Positions 1-6,323 of a DNA stretch of 12,599 nt are shown in pieces. A model generated the notes under the pieces. That model made no database searches. It had not been told where the DNA came from and was given only the letters and a program-made list of their open reading frames with translations. Each line of letters begins with the position of its first letter. Positions within the stretch are counted from its first letter, which is position 1. The position numbers and the translations under genes are program-made. Origin of the DNA: an uncultured Oribacterium sp. (GTDB taxonomy: Bacteria > Bacillota > Clostridia > Lachnospirales > Lachnospiraceae). The DNA is taken from contig CAAGRO010000144.1 of the NCBI GenBank assembly GCA_900772695.1, forward strand, positions 1 to 12,599, written 5' to 3'.

Positions 1-351
1 CCGGTTCGCCGGGATCTCGATGCCCTCCTCGCGAAACGCCTGGAGAACACCGGCCATACGTGCCTGGTTGCTGACGTAGCTTCGGATGCCGGCGAGCAGG
101 CCATCAACGCGATCAAAAAGGTCGGCCTCTCCGTCCCGGAGGATGTCAGCGTGATCGGCTACGATAATCTCGGCTACTACAACCTCGTGAGCCCGCGCAT
201 CACCTCCATCGAAACCCACATCGAGGCGATCGCGGAATCCACCGTGATGCACATGCTCTGGCAGCTCGGCAGCGGAAACTGCCTCCCGGTGAAGGTCCTC
301 ACCCCGGTCGAAGTCGCCCACGGAGATACGGTACGGGACCTGCGGAGCTGA
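1..351 (+). CDS. LacI-family transcriptional regulator, C-terminal part
   Basis: The gene is open from the first base and ends with TGA at 349-351, so only the last 116 residues are present; the helix-turn-helix is off the left edge. The visible part is the end of the periplasmic-binding-protein-like effector domain. It contains the family hallmark VPEDVSVIGYDN followed by a PRITSIETH segment and a final strand (VKVLTPVEV), matching the usual LacI/GalR order. Such proteins are cytoplasmic DNA-binding regulators, usually sugar-responsive. Its ligand cannot be told from this fragment. It is separated from the alpha-galactosidase operon by a hairpin-rich gap and runs convergently to it, so a role in controlling that operon is possible but not shown. 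The family call is secure; the specific role is unknown. Confidence 0.88.
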   Translation, partial: PVRRDLDALLAKRLENTGHTCLVADVASDAGEQAINAIKKVGLSVPEDVSVIGYDNLGYYNLVSPRITSIETHIEAIAESTVMHMLWQLGSGNCLPVKVLTPVEVAHGDTVRDLRS

Positions 352-473
352 TAAACATTCACCCGGAAGCGTACTCTTGACGGGTGCCTGTCCTTCTCTT
401 CGGCACCCCGCCGAAGGAAAGCAGGCTTTCCCGGAATCCCCTTTTCAATCCAAATCCCCTGTATGTATAAAGC

Positions 474-506
474 AACGCCCGGAAGCTGTGATGGCTTCCG
501 GGCGTT
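474..506. terminator. Strong hairpin, probable transcription terminator
   Basis: AACGCCCGGAAGC (474-486) pairs perfectly with GCTTCCGGGCGTT (494-506) around a 7-base loop, giving a 13-bp GC-rich stem. It lies about 120 bases after the LacI-family stop and between convergent genes, where a bidirectional terminator is expected. The U-run is poor on both strands (ATTGACTTT on +, GCTTTATA on -), so efficiency is uncertain. Confidence 0.6.
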
Positions 507-529
507 ATTGACTTTCGAGATTTTTCGAA

Positions 530-699
530 GAGCTGTAGGCACTGTAAGCGTTTCAAAGTGGAATTGTGCCTACGGAAATCGAGCATTTTGAAGCGGCACC
601 GTAGGCACGATGTTACAGTTTTTTACGCATCATGCCTACTTTTGAAATCCCAAAAGCAGGCATGGCATGTCAAAAACACAGGAAACATGCCTACAGCTC
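530..699. repeat. 170-bp inverted-repeat element with nested helices (MITE-like or structured RNA)
   Basis: The ends are exact 11-bp inverted repeats: GAGCTGTAGGC (530-540) and GCCTACAGCTC (689-699). Immediately inside, ACTGTAA (541-547) pairs with TTACAGT (613-619). That helix encloses GTGCCTACGG (566-575) paired with CCGTAGGCAC (599-608). A further 12-position arm pair with one mismatch, ATGCCTACTTTT (632-643) and AAAAGCAGGCAT (652-663), forms a separate hairpin. The core motif GTAGGCA or its complement occurs six times in alternating orientation (one copy reads GCAGGCA), 26-35 bases apart. No coding capacity is seen. It may be a small non-autonomous mobile or REP-like element, or a structured transcript; I do not recognise a named family. 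Confidence 0.55.
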
Positions 700-713
700 G
701 ATGAAATTCCTGA

Positions 714-736
714 GAAGTTTATGGGGTCAGACCCCC
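714..736. repeat. GGGGTC-A-GACCCC palindromic repeat, copy 1
   Basis: GGGGTC (723-728) and GACCCC (730-735) flank a single central A. The 15 bases GAAGTTTATGGGGTC (714-728) recur exactly at 10268-10282 in the same orientation. In this copy the right outer arm has diverged (CTTACG instead of ATAAAC), so only the core is palindromic. The compact palindrome resembles REP-type repeats. Confidence 0.65.
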
Positions 737-781
737 TTACGAAATTCTTAAGATGGTCGTAAAGGGAGTCGGATACTATCA

Positions 782-2965
782 TCATTTCTGCAGCAGAGTA
801 AAGGTCTTCGCGCTGTTGTCCGCCTTGATGACCGGCATCGGGAGGCCGGCGTACATGAGGCTTGCGCCCGTTAATTCGAGTCCGAGCTCCGGGATCCTGT
901 ACACGGCATTCTCGTCGAGGCCACGCAGACGGATATAGATGATACCCTTGTTCGCGCCGCTGCGAAGCTGTACGAAGCTGAAGACGGCGCTCTTCTGATC
1001 TTCGGCCACCGACATGAAGGCGACGAATTCGTGCCCCACATCCGTCAAGCGATAGTAGCGGCCAAAGGCACTCGTCAGTGCGTGTGCCTGATAGTACTGA
1101 ATCTGGTGCTTCACGGCTTCCTTCTCATCATCCGTGAGCTCATTCGGATCGAGCTCGTAGCCGAAGGTGCCATAGTAAGCGAGTGCCGCTCTCGTGTTGA
1201 TCGACACTGTACGGCCGGTCTGCTGGTTCGGGCAGACCGACACATGCGCGCCCATCACAGATGGCGGATAGAAGAAGGAGGTACCGTGCTGGATGCTGAT
1301 ACGTTCGATCGCGTCCGTATCATCGGAACACCAGATCTGAGGTGCATAGTAGAGCACGCCCATATCGAAGCGACCGCCACCGCCACAGCAGCCCTCGAAG
1401 CGAATCTGCGGGAAGGTGGAGGTGAGCTTCTCCATCAGCTTATAGAAGCCGAGTACATAGCGGTGACAGAGCTCACCCTGGCGATCTGCCGGCAGCGCCT
1501 GCGAGAAGCGATCCGTCATGCTGCGATTCATATCCCACTTGATATAGTCGATGTCGGCATCCTTAAACTCATCATAAATCTGCTCAAACATGTAATCGAC
1601 CACTTCATCCCGGCTGTAATCGAGGATCAGCTGGTAACGCTGCCAGGTCGGCTTTCTGCCCGGGATGGCGATGCACCAGTCCGGATGCTCTTCATAGAGC
1701 CGGGAGTCTTCGCTTACCATCTCCGGCTCGATCCAGATACCGAACTTGAGGCCGAGACCATGAATCCGCTTTGCGAAGCCGGCGATGCCGCTCGGAAGCT
1801 TCTCCAGATTACACTGCCAGTCGCCGAGGCCACGGAACTCATTCGTTCTGCGACCAAACCAGCCGTCGTCCATGACGAACATCTCGACGCCGAGCTCCTT
1901 ACCTGCACTTGCGATCTGCATAAGCTGCTCTTCATCGAAGTCGATCATCGTCGCTTCCCAGTTGTTGAGGAGTACCGGGCAGCGCTGATCCTCGAACTGT
2001 CCCGGAATCAGGAAGTGCCGTACGACATCATGATAATGATGGCTTAATCCGGTGAGACCTGCTGCGCTGAAGGACATCACCGCCTCCGGGGTCGCGAAGG
2101 CATCACCCGGGTTCAGCTTCCAGTAGAAGGTATCCGGATGGATGCCGGCCACCACACGTGTCTGCTTGAAGTCATTGACCTCAACCGTAATCTGGAAGTT
2201 TCCACTGTAGACGAGGGCGACGCCATAGCAGTCACCGGCTGTCTCCGTCGCCTCATGATCACATAATACGATGGTCGGATTATAGTAGTGACTGGAAATG
2301 CCGCGGATGCTGTCGACGACGGTCTTCCCGTGACGTACCGGCGTACGCTGTGCATTTCGCTCATGTCCCCAGCTGCCGTAAAAGTCGATCTGATCCATCT
2401 GATCCGTCGGGAAGCTGAGGCAGGTGGAGTGCGCGGCATGAAGGGTGATCGCCGTATCTTCCAGGTTTCGGATCACTGCATGCCGGGTGATCACATCGCA
2501 GCTCTCGAGCACACCATAAAACAGGGTCACCTCCACCTTCGTCGCGATGTCCTGCAGTACGACCTCGAGGGTCATCCAGTCACCACCCTTATTGCGAAGA
2601 GAGGGCATACCGTCGATGGAATATTTTCCAGGGTAAATGCGATGCGATACATAACGGAAATCGATACAGTTGGATCCATCTGCGTGGATGATACTGCATG
2701 CAGATGTCTTGAAATCAGATACGCCGAAGCCAGGATACTCCTGCTCGAGTACGTCGAGACACAGGGTACGGTCCTGCTTCATCTCATGCGGATTCGCCTC
2801 GAAACCATGGCGAAGGCGGACCGGGATGTAATCCACGGCTTCCTCCACTCTTCTTCCGTAGTATAAGTGCTCCAGAAATCCGAATTCCGCCACGCGGAAC
2901 TGGTAGCTGGTATTCTTCGTATTTAAGAGAAACGCCTTTTTCTCTTCATTAAAAATGATGCTCAT
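782..2965 (-). CDS. Alpha-galactosidase, glycoside hydrolase family 36
   Basis: This enzyme hydrolyses terminal alpha-1,6-galactose from melibiose, raffinose and related oligosaccharides; with no signal peptide it should act in the cytoplasm on imported sugar. I place the start at 2963-2965 because GGAGG (2971-2975 on the complement) sits five bases upstream. A more upstream in-frame ATG at 2975-2977 overlaps that ribosome site. The protein is then 727 residues, normal for the AgaA/RafA branch of GH36. Visible GH36 signatures are NNWEAT near 335, MDDGWFG near 366, WIEPEMVSEDS near 411, YIKWDMNR with the nucleophile Asp478, GGGGRFDMG near 530 and WCSDDTDAIE with the acid/base Asp548. As I recall, Geobacillus alpha-galactosidases use the same residue numbers. 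It is the last gene of the sugar operon, 89 bases after the second permease. Confidence 0.95.
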   Translation of the reverse strand: MSIIFNEEKKAFLLNTKNTSYQFRVAEFGFLEHLYYGRRVEEAVDYIPVRLRHGFEANPHEMKQDRTLCLDVLEQEYPGFGVSDFKTSACSIIHADGSNCIDFRYVSHRIYPGKYSIDGMPSLRNKGGDWMTLEVVLQDIATKVEVTLFYGVLESCDVITRHAVIRNLEDTAITLHAAHSTCLSFPTDQMDQIDFYGSWGHERNAQRTPVRHGKTVVDSIRGISSHYYNPTIVLCDHEATETAGDCYGVALVYSGNFQITVEVNDFKQTRVVAGIHPDTFYWKLNPGDAFATPEAVMSFSAAGLTGLSHHYHDVVRHFLIPGQFEDQRCPVLLNNWEATMIDFDEEQLMQIASAGKELGVEMFVMDDGWFGRRTNEFRGLGDWQCNLEKLPSGIAGFAKRIHGLGLKFGIWIEPEMVSEDSRLYEEHPDWCIAIPGRKPTWQRYQLILDYSRDEVVDYMFEQIYDEFKDADIDYIKWDMNRSMTDRFSQALPADRQGELCHRYVLGFYKLMEKLTSTFPQIRFEGCCGGGGRFDMGVLYYAPQIWCSDDTDAIERISIQHGTSFFYPPSVMGAHVSVCPNQQTGRTVSINTRAALAYYGTFGYELDPNELTDDEKEAVKHQIQYYQAHALTSAFGRYYRLTDVGHEFVAFMSVAEDQKSAVFSFVQLRSGANKGIIYIRLRGLDENAVYRIPELGLELTGASLMYAGLPMPVIKADNSAKTFTLLQK

Positions 2966-2994
2966 AACAGCCTCCATCTACTTCTACAACGATA

Positions 2995-3041
2995 GCCAGG
3001 CCGTGACAACGACTTCTATTTCATCGCGCACTCGGCCTGGC
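2995..3041 (-). other. Intergenic stem-loop between permease and alpha-galactosidase genes
   Basis: GCCAGGCCG (2995-3003) and CGGCCTGGC (3033-3041) form a perfect 9-bp GC-rich stem with a 29-base loop. It lies just after the permease stop on the transcribed - strand, with no U-run following. It is therefore more likely an mRNA processing or stabilising hairpin than a terminator. Intergenic hairpins of this kind can set different expression levels for transporter and enzyme, but that role is inferred. Confidence 0.45.
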
Positions 3042-3054
3042 CACATAATCCTAT

Positions 3055-3870
3055 TTACTTGATTGCGCTATCCACCATACCCTGGATGAAGTACTTCTGC
3101 AGGAAGAGGAAGAGCACGATGACCGGCAGGATACCGATGAACGCGGCCGCAGCAGCACCGTTCATGTTCGCCGCATCGGCGGAAAAGAATCCGGCGATGG
3201 CGAGTGTCACGGTCTTCATCTTCGGTGACTGAAGAAGGTAGAGTGCAAACTGGTAGTTATTCCAGCAGAACACACCGGTGATGATGATCACGGATGCGGT
3301 CACCGGTTTTAACTGCGGAAGGATGATCTTAAAAAAGGTCTGAATCGGTCCGCAGCCGTCGATGGCTGCTGCCTCCTCCAGTGCTACCGGTATCGTCTGG
3401 ATGAAATTACTGTACAGGAAGATACTGGTCGGTAACTGGAAGGTAACGAGGGCCACGATGATGCCCCAGTAGGTGTTGATGCCACCGATGTTCGCCATGA
3501 AGGAGTAGAGCGGTACCAGGATACTGAGTGGCGGAATCATCATGACACCCATGATGAAGCCCTTTACGAGCACATTCAGCTTACTCTTGTTTCTCGAAAT
3601 CGGGTAGGCGGCCATCGCACCGATCACAGCGATCAGGACGATGGAAACGCCGGTGATCAGGATGGTGTTCTTCAGGGCCAGCATCATGCCGCTCTTTTCG
3701 AGCGCAGTATGGAGGTTCTTCGTATAGATGTAGCCCGGAAGTACCCATCTCGAGGAGTGGTCATACGGTGACTTGAAGGCCAGTCCGATGACCATATAAA
3801 TCGGGATGATGTGGACGAAAACGATGAAAATCGCCAGGATATATTTCCAGAGATTTGATTTCTTCTGCAT
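3055..3870 (-). CDS. Carbohydrate ABC transporter permease, MalG/MsmG type (CUT1)
   Basis: This is an inner-membrane subunit of a CUT1 sugar importer; it forms the translocation channel with the MalF-type partner encoded just upstream. At 271 residues it has the usual size. There is a membrane segment at about 10-31 and further hydrophobic segments near 68-90, 103-125, 135-155, 190-212 and 240-262. The EAA coupling loop, which docks on the ATPase, is clear at about 165-190 (EEAAAIDGCGPIQTFFKI). Its ATG overlaps the upstream stop codon by one base (TAATG), implying translational coupling. The substrate, probably an alpha-galactoside, is inferred from the adjacent GH36 gene. It could equally be annotated as RafG or a generic sugar permease. 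Confidence 0.93.
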   Translation of the reverse strand: MQKKSNLWKYILAIFIVFVHIIPIYMVIGLAFKSPYDHSSRWVLPGYIYTKNLHTALEKSGMMLALKNTILITGVSIVLIAVIGAMAAYPISRNKSKLNVLVKGFIMGVMMIPPLSILVPLYSFMANIGGINTYWGIIVALVTFQLPTSIFLYSNFIQTIPVALEEAAAIDGCGPIQTFFKIILPQLKPVTASVIIITGVFCWNNYQFALYLLQSPKMKTVTLAIAGFFSADAANMNGAAAAAFIGILPVIVLFLFLQKYFIQGMVDSAIK

Positions 3871-4742
3871 TATACATCCACCTCCCGCTTGTCGAAGAAT
3901 TTGATAACCACGTTACTGATCACCATGATCAGCAGGAAGGAGGCGATACCGATCGCGGACGCATACCCTGCGGACTGGGCTGAAAAGTACTGGTTGGTTA
4001 CAAGTGTTGACAGTGAGTGGGTCGAGAAACCCGGTCCACCACTGGTGAGCGCCATAACGAGATCGAAGAGCTTCAGTCCGCCGATGAGGTTCAGGATGGT
4101 CGACGATGAAATCGCCGGCATCAGTAACGGCAGAGAGATATTCCTGAAGATCTCGACAGCATTGGCACCGTCCAGCTTCGCTGCCTCATAGTACATACTC
4201 GGTACGCTCTGTAAGCCGGCGAGGTAGATGACCATGGAGACACCCACGAACTGGATGGAGTTGACGATGACGATGATGGCGATCGCAGCATTCGAGCTCG
4301 ACAGCAGATCCACCGGCTCCCGTCCGAGCCAGATGAGGATGTCGTTCAGTGCACCACCGTCATACTGGAATACGAAGTACATGATGTAACCCATGATGAG
4401 GGAGGCGATCATAACCGGCATATAGATGACAGTTCGAACGATGGCACGCCCGCGGAACTTCGTATTCAGGAACAGGGCATACGCGAGTCCCAGGATGTTC
4501 TGGATGATCGTACTCACGATACCGTAAATCAGTGTATTGACCAGTGCGGTCTTTACGTTCGGATCCTTCAGGAGACGAACATAGTTATTCATTCCCACAA
4601 ACTTCATGGTCTGCGAATATCCGTTCCAGTTGGTAAAGGATATTCTTATACCATGCAGGAACGGATAGATCACGAAAACCAGGAACAGTACAACGGCAGG
4701 AATGTAAAACAGATTGATTACTCCCTTTTTTTGTACCTTCAT
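3870..4742 (-). CDS. Carbohydrate ABC transporter permease, MalF/MsmF type (CUT1)
   Basis: This is the partner inner-membrane permease of the importer. It has 290 residues with hydrophobic segments starting at about 11, 66, 104, 152, 205 and 260. The EAA loop is at about 186-211 (EAAKLDGANAVEIFRNI). The N-terminal sequence IPAVVLFLVFVIYPFLHGI is typical of MalF-type CUT1 permeases that lack the large periplasmic loop of E. coli MalF. Its ribosome site (AGGAG) is embedded in the last codons of the upstream binding-protein gene, and only four bases separate the two genes. No ATPase gene is present in the window. In many Bacillota such importers share a general MsmK/MsiK-type ATPase encoded elsewhere, and that is the likely case here. 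Confidence 0.93.
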   Translation of the reverse strand: MKVQKKGVINLFYIPAVVLFLVFVIYPFLHGIRISFTNWNGYSQTMKFVGMNNYVRLLKDPNVKTALVNTLIYGIVSTIIQNILGLAYALFLNTKFRGRAIVRTVIYMPVMIASLIMGYIMYFVFQYDGGALNDILIWLGREPVDLLSSSNAAIAIIVIVNSIQFVGVSMVIYLAGLQSVPSMYYEAAKLDGANAVEIFRNISLPLLMPAISSSTILNLIGGLKLFDLVMALTSGGPGFSTHSLSTLVTNQYFSAQSAGYASAIGIASFLLIMVISNVVIKFFDKREVDV

Positions 4743-4746
4743 TTAA

Positions 4747-6084
4747 TTACTCCTGTGCTTTCTTCTCTTCGTAGCTGTTCTTCATCTGAGCGACAGCATC
4801 CTCTGTTGCGTTCTTCTGTCCGGAAAGAATGGTGCCACCAGTTACACAGAGATCATTCCACATACCACTTGGAAGGTACTTACGATCGAAGAACGGGATG
4901 TTCAGGATCTCCGCATTGTTTGCATACTTACCATAGAATGCCTCGAGACGTCCGGTATCACTCTCCACGTTATCAAGACCGGATGGCATACCGCACTTGG
5001 TTGCGAGTCTTCCGCAGATGTCCTCTCTCGCCATGAACTCCATAAACTTCTTCACTTCTTCCGGGTGTTCGGTGGTCTTGGACATACCGATCGCGAAGTG
5101 CTCACCAGTCATAAGAGAAGTCTTTAATCCAGCCTCACGTGCAGGCAGCGGCATGAATCCGACCTCGGTATCCGGATTCTGTACGTACATCTCAGAGATC
5201 GCAGAAGCAGAGTGGAACATGAAGGCAGACTTCTCTGCAGCCATCGCCTTGACGCCGGTCATGAAATCTGCGGTTACGGCATCCTTGTTGAAGAAGCCGG
5301 ACTCATTCCAGCCTGCTACCTTATCTACGACCACGTTCCACTTCGACCAGTCGAAGGAACCGTCGAGCAGCGCCTGCTGATTTGCCTCATCCTCGTTGGA
5401 GATAAAGGTAGGCGCGATAAAGTCGAGGAGGTTTCCGAAGGTGTAGCTGTCCTTACCACCGATCTGGATCGGGGTCTTGCCGATAGCCTTCACCTTCTCA
5501 CATGCCGCATCGAAGTCGTCCCAGGTCTTGAGATCGTCGACATCGACACCGGCCTCGTTCAGAACATTGACGTTGTATACAACACCGGTAAGGTCCATAT
5601 CGATCGGAAGCGTGAAGAGATTACCCTCCGCATCGGTGATCTGCTCTGCGATGGACGGGGAAATGTGATTTGCAAACTCGAACTCGTTCAGTGGTGCGAG
5701 ATACTCTGCATAACGTGCGACTGCCCAGCCGTGGGTCGTCCATACGTCCGGAAGCTGCTGAGAAGCCATTCTTGTCTTCATAATGTCAGAGAAGTTACTT
5801 CCCGGCATGATCGCCTCGACGCCGATGCCGGTCTCCTCGGTAAACTGCTTGCAGACTGCCTGCACCTCATCACTGATCGCCTCACCGTTCAGATTATATA
5901 AGAACTCGAGGGTAACGTCGCTCTTCGGCGCATCCTTCTCTTCCTTCTCTTCCTTGTCTGTCTGCTCTGCCTTCGCGGTCGTCTCCGCGGCCTCCGTGGT
6001 CTTCGGCTCTTCCGGAGCCTTCGAGCATGCTACAGATGTTACGGCCATCGCTGCGATCAGCATGGAGGTAGCAAATTTCTTCAT
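4747..6084 (-). CDS. Sugar-binding lipoprotein of CUT1 ABC transporter (family 1 solute-binding protein)
   Basis: This extracytoplasmic receptor captures the oligosaccharide and delivers it to the two permeases encoded next. I choose the ATG at 6082-6084, preceded by AAGGAAGG; a further in-frame ATG at 6136-6138 would add 18 basic residues before the signal peptide and overlaps the operator-like palindrome. The protein is then 445 residues. MKKFATSMLIAAMAVTSVAC is a lipoprotein signal peptide with Cys20 as the lipidated residue. An acidic, Thr/Glu/Lys-rich linker follows to about residue 55, a typical tether. From there the order of segments matches MalE/MsmE-type proteins: an early FTEETGI segment, PDVWTTHG near 118, a LPIDMDLTGVVYNVNVLNEAG block near 158 and a closing KYLPSGMWNDL segment. 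It is the first gene of the operon. Confidence 0.93.
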   Translation of the reverse strand: MKKFATSMLIAAMAVTSVACSKAPEEPKTTEAAETTAKAEQTDKEEKEEKDAPKSDVTLEFLYNLNGEAISDEVQAVCKQFTEETGIGVEAIMPGSNFSDIMKTRMASQQLPDVWTTHGWAVARYAEYLAPLNEFEFANHISPSIAEQITDAEGNLFTLPIDMDLTGVVYNVNVLNEAGVDVDDLKTWDDFDAACEKVKAIGKTPIQIGGKDSYTFGNLLDFIAPTFISNEDEANQQALLDGSFDWSKWNVVVDKVAGWNESGFFNKDAVTADFMTGVKAMAAEKSAFMFHSASAISEMYVQNPDTEVGFMPLPAREAGLKTSLMTGEHFAIGMSKTTEHPEEVKKFMEFMAREDICGRLATKCGMPSGLDNVESDTGRLEAFYGKYANNAEILNIPFFDRKYLPSGMWNDLCVTGGTILSGQKNATEDAVAQMKNSYEEKKAQE

Positions 6085-6119
6085 AATATTTTCCTTCCTT
6101 TTCTTTCTTTTCTTCGTTG

Positions 6120-6137
6120 TGAAAGCGCGCTTTTTCA
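6120..6137. promoter_or_regulatory. Palindromic candidate operator in sugar-operon leader
   Basis: AAAGCGCGCTTT (6122-6133) is a perfect 12-bp palindrome inside the longer near-palindrome TGAAAGCGCGCTTTTTCA. It lies a few bases downstream of the expected start of - strand transcription (about 6140), a position where a bound repressor would block the operon. The shape suits a LacI-family operator. The left half also equals a catabolite-responsive cre half-site, but the total spacing is four bases longer than a standard cre, so CcpA binding is doubtful. Confidence 0.5.
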
Positions 6138-6146
6138 TGTAAGGCC

Positions 6147-6175
6147 ATTGTAACAGGACACGATTCCATCTTGAA
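6147..6175 (-). promoter_or_regulatory. Promoter of the sugar operon
   Basis: On the - strand the sequence reads TGTTACAAT, an extended -10 (TG-N-TACAAT; hexamer at 6147-6152). A weak -35, TTCAAG, lies 17 bases upstream at 6170-6175. The predicted start is about 6140, leaving a leader of roughly 55 bases that contains the palindrome. A poor -35 with a good extended -10 fits an activator-dependent promoter. Confidence 0.55.
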
Positions 6176-6241
6176 GTGACTCAATTCTACACTTTGGTAC
6201 CCTTTTCTTGGATTCGGACAATGTCTACGACCGGGAGGCGG

Positions 6242-6270
6242 TTGACGCGACGGAATGATTCAAATATTAT
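6242..6270 (+). promoter_or_regulatory. Promoter of the two-component genes
   Basis: TTGACG (6242-6247) and TATTAT (6265-6270) are separated by exactly 17 bases, close to a standard vegetative sigma promoter. The predicted start is near 6277, some 47 bases before the kinase start codon. It points away from the sugar-operon promoter, with the two -35 regions about 65 bases apart. Confidence 0.65.
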
Positions 6271-6323
6271 AAATGAGATTCCTATATACTTGGTTTTTTT
6301 GTAGATTTCGACGGAGGAAACGT

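Larger units (their letters stand above)
352..781. other. Hairpin-rich non-coding gap between convergent genes
   Basis: No credible gene lies here; the short open frames are shadows without ribosome sites or recognisable protein. Besides the features listed separately, three smaller hairpins are visible. CTTCGGC at 398-404 pairs with GCCGAAG at 410-416. GGAAAGC at 416-422 pairs with GCTTTCC at 425-431. CCCTTACGA at 734-742 pairs with TCGTAAAGGG at 757-766, with one bulged base, just downstream of the alpha-galactosidase stop on the - strand. None has a clear U-run, so which one terminates the sugar operon is not evident. Confidence 0.7.

Noticed and set aside
535..694. CRISPR array
   Set aside because: The repeated motif is only about 8 bases, alternates in orientation and is imperfect; the pattern is of inverted-repeat hairpins, and no cas genes are present.
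1031..2047. Long + strand open frame opposite the alpha-galactosidase
   Set aside because: It is the complement of a clearly functional GH36 gene, has no ribosome site and its protein has no recognisable domain; GC-rich coding sequence commonly gives such shadows.
5212..5901. 229-codon + strand open frame opposite the binding-protein gene
   Set aside because: Antisense to a well-supported lipoprotein gene; no ribosome site or family resemblance.
6120..6137. Standard CcpA cre site
   Set aside because: The left half matches but the two halves are four bases too far apart for the usual cre; kept only as a generic palindromic operator candidate.
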